A DNA stretch of 64,000 bases from Alteromonadaceae bacterium (GTDB lineage Bacteria; Pseudomonadota; Gammaproteobacteria; Enterobacterales; Alteromonadaceae): positions 124,001 through 188,000 of the forward strand of contig WKFJ01000004.1 in assembly GCA_014872785.1 (NCBI GenBank), written 5' to 3'. The notes beneath the pieces are model-generated. The model was not told where the DNA came from. It did not search any database and saw only the letters and a program-made list of their open reading frames with translations. Below are positions 61,162-64,000 of the stretch, piece by piece; within the stretch, counting starts at the first letter, position 1; every line of letters begins with the position of its first letter. The position numbers and the translations under genes are program-made.

Positions 61162-62610
61162 TCAAAGACGCGCCTCATAGGTTTTGTTTACTACGCCCAC
61201 TGATATATTGTTGTTTCGGTAGTTTCCTACAATACGGTTGAAGTTCAGTTTCTCGCTTCTAATGAAATCGATAAAGGTCTTAGTGTAATTGGGTACAACT
61301 TTAGCAATCGTATTGTCATATGGGATATGCATAAGATTTGACTGAAAAATAATATCCTCGTCTTTGAAATGCACAAAGCTCTGCCGTTTCGAGTGCATAT
61401 TTTCCAATACATAGAAAGTTGCGCCAGCAATGCTTTCTCCATGTGTAATCGTTCTAAACCTGAATTTAGCAATGGTCTCTGAGAAACCAGAAGATGCTTT
61501 GATACCGCTGATTGTATATTCATCGGCGAGTATTTCTACTCCATTTTCAGCGAATACATCGAGCCCAGCAATTTGATTGAGGTGAGGATGAGTCACATAA
61601 ATTGACGTGACTTTCTTTCCCGGAAATTGCTTGCCGATCAATTTCAGCGTTTTCTCGGCGATGCCCTTGCTTACTGCGGCACCAAATACCATTATTTCGT
61701 CGTCAATTATTTTGAGTAAACTGTTACGAGCAGCGGATGAATCAGTCACAAGATAAAGTTCTTTGGCTATCTCTCTCGCTACCAGAATACCGTCCCCTCT
61801 TTGATATTCTGGACCATAACCTTCCGGAACCTTCAGTCTGGATGGGTCAACCTTGGCAATTTCGGTAAAATCGTCGATATATTTTATATAAGTCGGCTTA
61901 GTCTCCCCATCGTAATACTTGACGATATTGCGAGCATAAGTAAATCCTCGTGTTGTCTGGTAGTCACCGTAATGAAAAACACCATTTAACGGACCGTGAT
62001 TGATACGAACTAACCGAATTGGATTATTTTGAAATGTATATTCGACGACTTGCTCGTCTGTAATAGTGTGCACAAGTGTCGTAGTATCTGACTCTACATC
62101 GCGTAAAAGAGACATGTTATCTGCGGTGTTTTCCTCATCAAATATAGGTCTAACGACTAGGAAGTCTATATTAGTGAGCATGTGGCTTTTGAATCTATCG
62201 AAGTTATCTAGCCCCCTTCGCAGCGTCATTCTTCCTAACGACGTGGCACTTTTTTCATAAAAAATACTTTCATCATCATTCTGGAACTGAACTCTATCGA
62301 ACAACCTTCCACCGGCGTAATACAGAATATCGTTGTCGTAAAAATGCTTTTTAGCGAGATCCACCTCGACCATTCTTTGTGACATATAAAGGTTGGGCGC
62401 TTGAAAATCCCAATAGTTAAGTACTCGATAGCGGCGGTTTAAAAAGTGATATTTCAAGGTAAATGCATTAATTTCCAATGTGTCTTCATAGTGAGTTTTT
62501 AGCACAGCGACAAAATCTTCGGTTTCTCCAGCCCAAATCGCGGGTGCCACAAAACCCAAAAGTAGCAGGTAAATTATCCTTCTTAGACAGGTAGCTAGTT
62601 TTATGAACAT
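61162..62610 (-). CDS. Exported metallo-beta-lactamase-fold protein with degenerate metal motif
   Basis: 482 aa from ATG 62610, behind GGGAGATTATCA; the longer frame has no such signal. Signal peptide ~1-27 (LLLLGFVAPAIWA). A ~260-residue N-terminal region has a beta pattern like a lipoprotein-type barrel (YYAGGRLFDRVQF, FTYARNIVKYYDG). The C-terminal ~200 residues look like an MBL fold (VTSIYVTHPHLNQIAGLDVFAENGVEILADEY), but the H-x-H-x-D-H motif is H-P-H-L-N-Q (341-346), having lost Asp and the third His, so metal binding is doubtful. Function unknown. Divergent from a two-component system 206 bp away. Confidence 0.65.
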   Translation of the reverse strand: MFIKLATCLRRIIYLLLLGFVAPAIWAGETEDFVAVLKTHYEDTLEINAFTLKYHFLNRRYRVLNYWDFQAPNLYMSQRMVEVDLAKKHFYDNDILYYAGGRLFDRVQFQNDDESIFYEKSATSLGRMTLRRGLDNFDRFKSHMLTNIDFLVVRPIFDEENTADNMSLLRDVESDTTTLVHTITDEQVVEYTFQNNPIRLVRINHGPLNGVFHYGDYQTTRGFTYARNIVKYYDGETKPTYIKYIDDFTEIAKVDPSRLKVPEGYGPEYQRGDGILVAREIAKELYLVTDSSAARNSLLKIIDDEIMVFGAAVSKGIAEKTLKLIGKQFPGKKVTSIYVTHPHLNQIAGLDVFAENGVEILADEYTISGIKASSGFSETIAKFRFRTITHGESIAGATFYVLENMHSKRQSFVHFKDEDIIFQSNLMHIPYDNTIAKVVPNYTKTFIDFIRSEKLNFNRIVGNYRNNNISVGVVNKTYEARL

Positions 62611-62815
62611 TGATAATCTCCCTAGTAACCCCTTGAGCACTTCAATTGATCAAGACTATTTTTTTGGCTCAATCTAGAGATTCACTTGTCCTTGTAACAG
62701 GCTAGTTATGTAAAAATTTAGAGGATGAATTTTACAAAAGTTTACATGCAGAGTTTTTGATAATTGATATAGTCCGGGCTACATCACGCCGACTTAAAAA
62801 TGTAAAAGGGATCCA

Positions 62816-63511
62816 TTGAGTACTAAACCTAAGCTTCTTATTGTTGAGGATGAACCTAGCATTTTACGGGGGCTGACAGATTTGTTCGTTTATCACGGCT
62901 ATGAAGTAGAAAGCGAAAGCGATGGAAAATTGGGATTATCTCGTGCACTCGAACGCTCTTATGCCTGTGTACTATTGGACGTTATGTTGCCATCGGTAAA
63001 TGGCTTCGACATCTGCAATGAAATTAGAAATCACTCATCAACTCAACCAATTATTATGTTGACCGCAAAAAATACCGAAGCGGACATTATAAATGGCTTA
63101 ACGTTGGGTGCTGACGACTATGTTGCTAAGCCATTCTCCACCTCGGAACTGGTGTTGCGTGTTAACGCTCTGGTGCGACGTTCAGGTTGGACGGGCATAG
63201 ACAATAAACTGGTTATTAGTAACGATGTTGTCATTTTTACTAAGTCTTTATCAGGCTCTTCTTACCAAAAGGAAACAAAATACACTCGCCTTGAAGTTGA
63301 TGTACTTAACTACCTAAAACAACAGCGCGAGCCAGTTACCCGAGATGAATTGCTTAAGCAGGTGTGGGGTTACAAAGTTACCACTGATATGGATACTCGC
63401 ACCGTAGATATACACATCGCCAAAATTCGCAAGAAAATCGAAGTTGACCCTAAATCCCCCAAACTCTTGATCACACATCGTGGTAAGGGTTATCAACTGA
63501 ATACCGATTAA
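62816..63511 (+). CDS. OmpR-family response regulator
   Basis: 231 aa, TTG start behind AAAGGGATCCA. Receiver domain: LLIVEDEPSILRGL (acidic pair), LLDVMLPSVNGFDICNEI with phosphoacceptor Asp, TAKNTEADIINGLTLGADDYVAKPF (Thr and Lys switch residues). C-terminal winged helix: KYTRLEVDVLNYLKQQREPVTRDELLKQVWG and RTVDIHIAKIRKKIEVDP. It should activate or repress genes after phosphorylation by the kinase that overlaps its stop. The divergent MBL-like gene is a likely target. Confidence 0.93.
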   Translation: MSTKPKLLIVEDEPSILRGLTDLFVYHGYEVESESDGKLGLSRALERSYACVLLDVMLPSVNGFDICNEIRNHSSTQPIIMLTAKNTEADIINGLTLGADDYVAKPFSTSELVLRVNALVRRSGWTGIDNKLVISNDVVIFTKSLSGSSYQKETKYTRLEVDVLNYLKQQREPVTRDELLKQVWGYKVTTDMDTRTVDIHIAKIRKKIEVDPKSPKLLITHRGKGYQLNTD

Positions 63512-64000
63512 TGCATTTGTTAAACGCGCCCTTGCTAAACCATGCCGACCGTTTGCGCAAATTACGCATACTCGCAATGGGCTTTTCACTCCTGTTAATA
63601 GTGCCATTGGGAATTTTATTGTTTCTGGGATATCAACAGCTAGAACGTAACGCGATCGCCATTTATAAAAAAGAGGCAAACGCCTTAATTATCAACGCCA
63701 ATAGAAAGTTTTATAAACGACTCACCTTGTCGAACAACCTGCCCACAACGGCATTCGACTATTATCAACCTAGCTATGACCCATTGACACAACAAACGGA
63801 GCAGGTGCTTTCGCCTCTTTCAAGTTTGGATATTCAACAATTAGGGGAAACCAGAAACATTGCAGGCTTGGTCGGTTATTTCCAATTTACCTCGGATGGC
63901 CAATTTAACAGTCCTGTCTATCAACTTCCGGTGGGAAGCGATGATGAAAAGATGACAGAAAGTAGTCAGAGTGTACAGGAAAACCTAAATCGGCTAGCTG
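63511..64000 (+). CDS. Sensor histidine kinase, 3'-partial at window edge
   Basis: ATG 63511 overlaps the TAA of the response regulator gene (TAATG), so they are translationally coupled. The 163 residues in the window show a cytoplasmic start (LLNHADRLRKLRIL), one TM (MGFSLLLIVPLGILLFLGY) and then a soluble, presumably periplasmic, sensor region (ERNAIAIYKKEANALI…GLVGYFQFTSDGQF) with no stop. Catalytic domains lie outside. The call as a kinase rests on the layout and on pairing with the OmpR-type regulator. Confidence 0.75.
   Translation, partial: MHLLNAPLLNHADRLRKLRILAMGFSLLLIVPLGILLFLGYQQLERNAIAIYKKEANALIINANRKFYKRLTLSNNLPTTAFDYYQPSYDPLTQQTEQVLSPLSSLDIQQLGETRNIAGLVGYFQFTSDGQFNSPVYQLPVGSDDEKMTESSQSVQENLNRLA

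Noticed and set aside
60954..61178. Open frame of 74 codons on the minus strand between rlmF and the MBL-like gene
   Set aside because: It overlaps both neighbours, has no ribosome-binding site, and its N-terminal part only follows the tail of the MBL-like gene in another frame.
1..64000. CRISPR array, insertion sequences, rRNA operon
   Set aside because: No regularly spaced direct repeats, transposase-like proteins or rRNA stretches were seen.

Overview
The window reads as the chromosome of a marine, Gram-negative gammaproteobacterium close to the Alteromonadaceae. The signs are the gene order valS-holC-pepA / lptF-lptG, a long-form isocitrate lyase, BCCT and TonB systems, two predicted glucan-degrading glycosidases, lipoproteins and a GlyGly-CTERM-type surface protein. 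No genus is claimed. No phage, transposase, rRNA or CRISPR array was seen.

Layout. 1-7 kb: the end of an HTH/TPR regulator with an in-frame stop, an AstE-like hydrolase, then the most unusual locus: an orphan branched-chain-amino-acid-type periplasmic binding protein (4715-5887) overlapping a gene for a pentameric ligand-gated ion channel with an N-terminal Cache sensor (2545-4722). 6-10 kb: a GlyGly-CTERM protein, a lipoprotein, a GNAT enzyme, and a tonB-ECF sigma-anti-sigma operon. 10-23 kb: acyltransferase/LytTR divergent pair, DUF417 protein, VOC protein, BCCT transporter, M16 protease, CHM isomerase, PhoD phosphatase. 23-30 kb: isocitrate lyase, a YbaK-type deacylase, several small membrane or secreted proteins, an OXA-type beta-lactamase and a HAD phosphatase. 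30-42 kb: conserved core (valS, holC, pepA, lptF, lptG), a decayed chemoreceptor, RDD protein, stand-alone eutBC. 42-48 kb: tRNA-Leu followed by a structured repeat and a copy of the tRNA 3' end, rhlE-like helicase, FAD dehydrogenase, fdxA, rlmE, a TrmH-type methyltransferase, a YlqF-type GTPase and a second repeat copy. 48-64 kb: GH3 and GH17 glycosidases, AraC regulators, an epoxide-hydrolase-like enzyme, a diheme cytochrome plus collagen-stalked beta-helix lipoprotein pair, rlmF, an MBL-like exported protein with degenerate metal site, and a two-component system running off the end.

Four genes (3-1199, 14501-14863, 17407-17681, 37106-38775) carry single lesions (stop codon and/or one-base shift) with intact-looking sequence beyond them, so they look recently inactivated. 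The strongest leads for new biology are the binding-protein/Cache-channel operon, and the ~170-bp repeat found once beside tRNA-Leu with a duplicated tRNA 3' end and once 3' of the GH3 gene. All product names come from reading motifs by eye; no database search was run.
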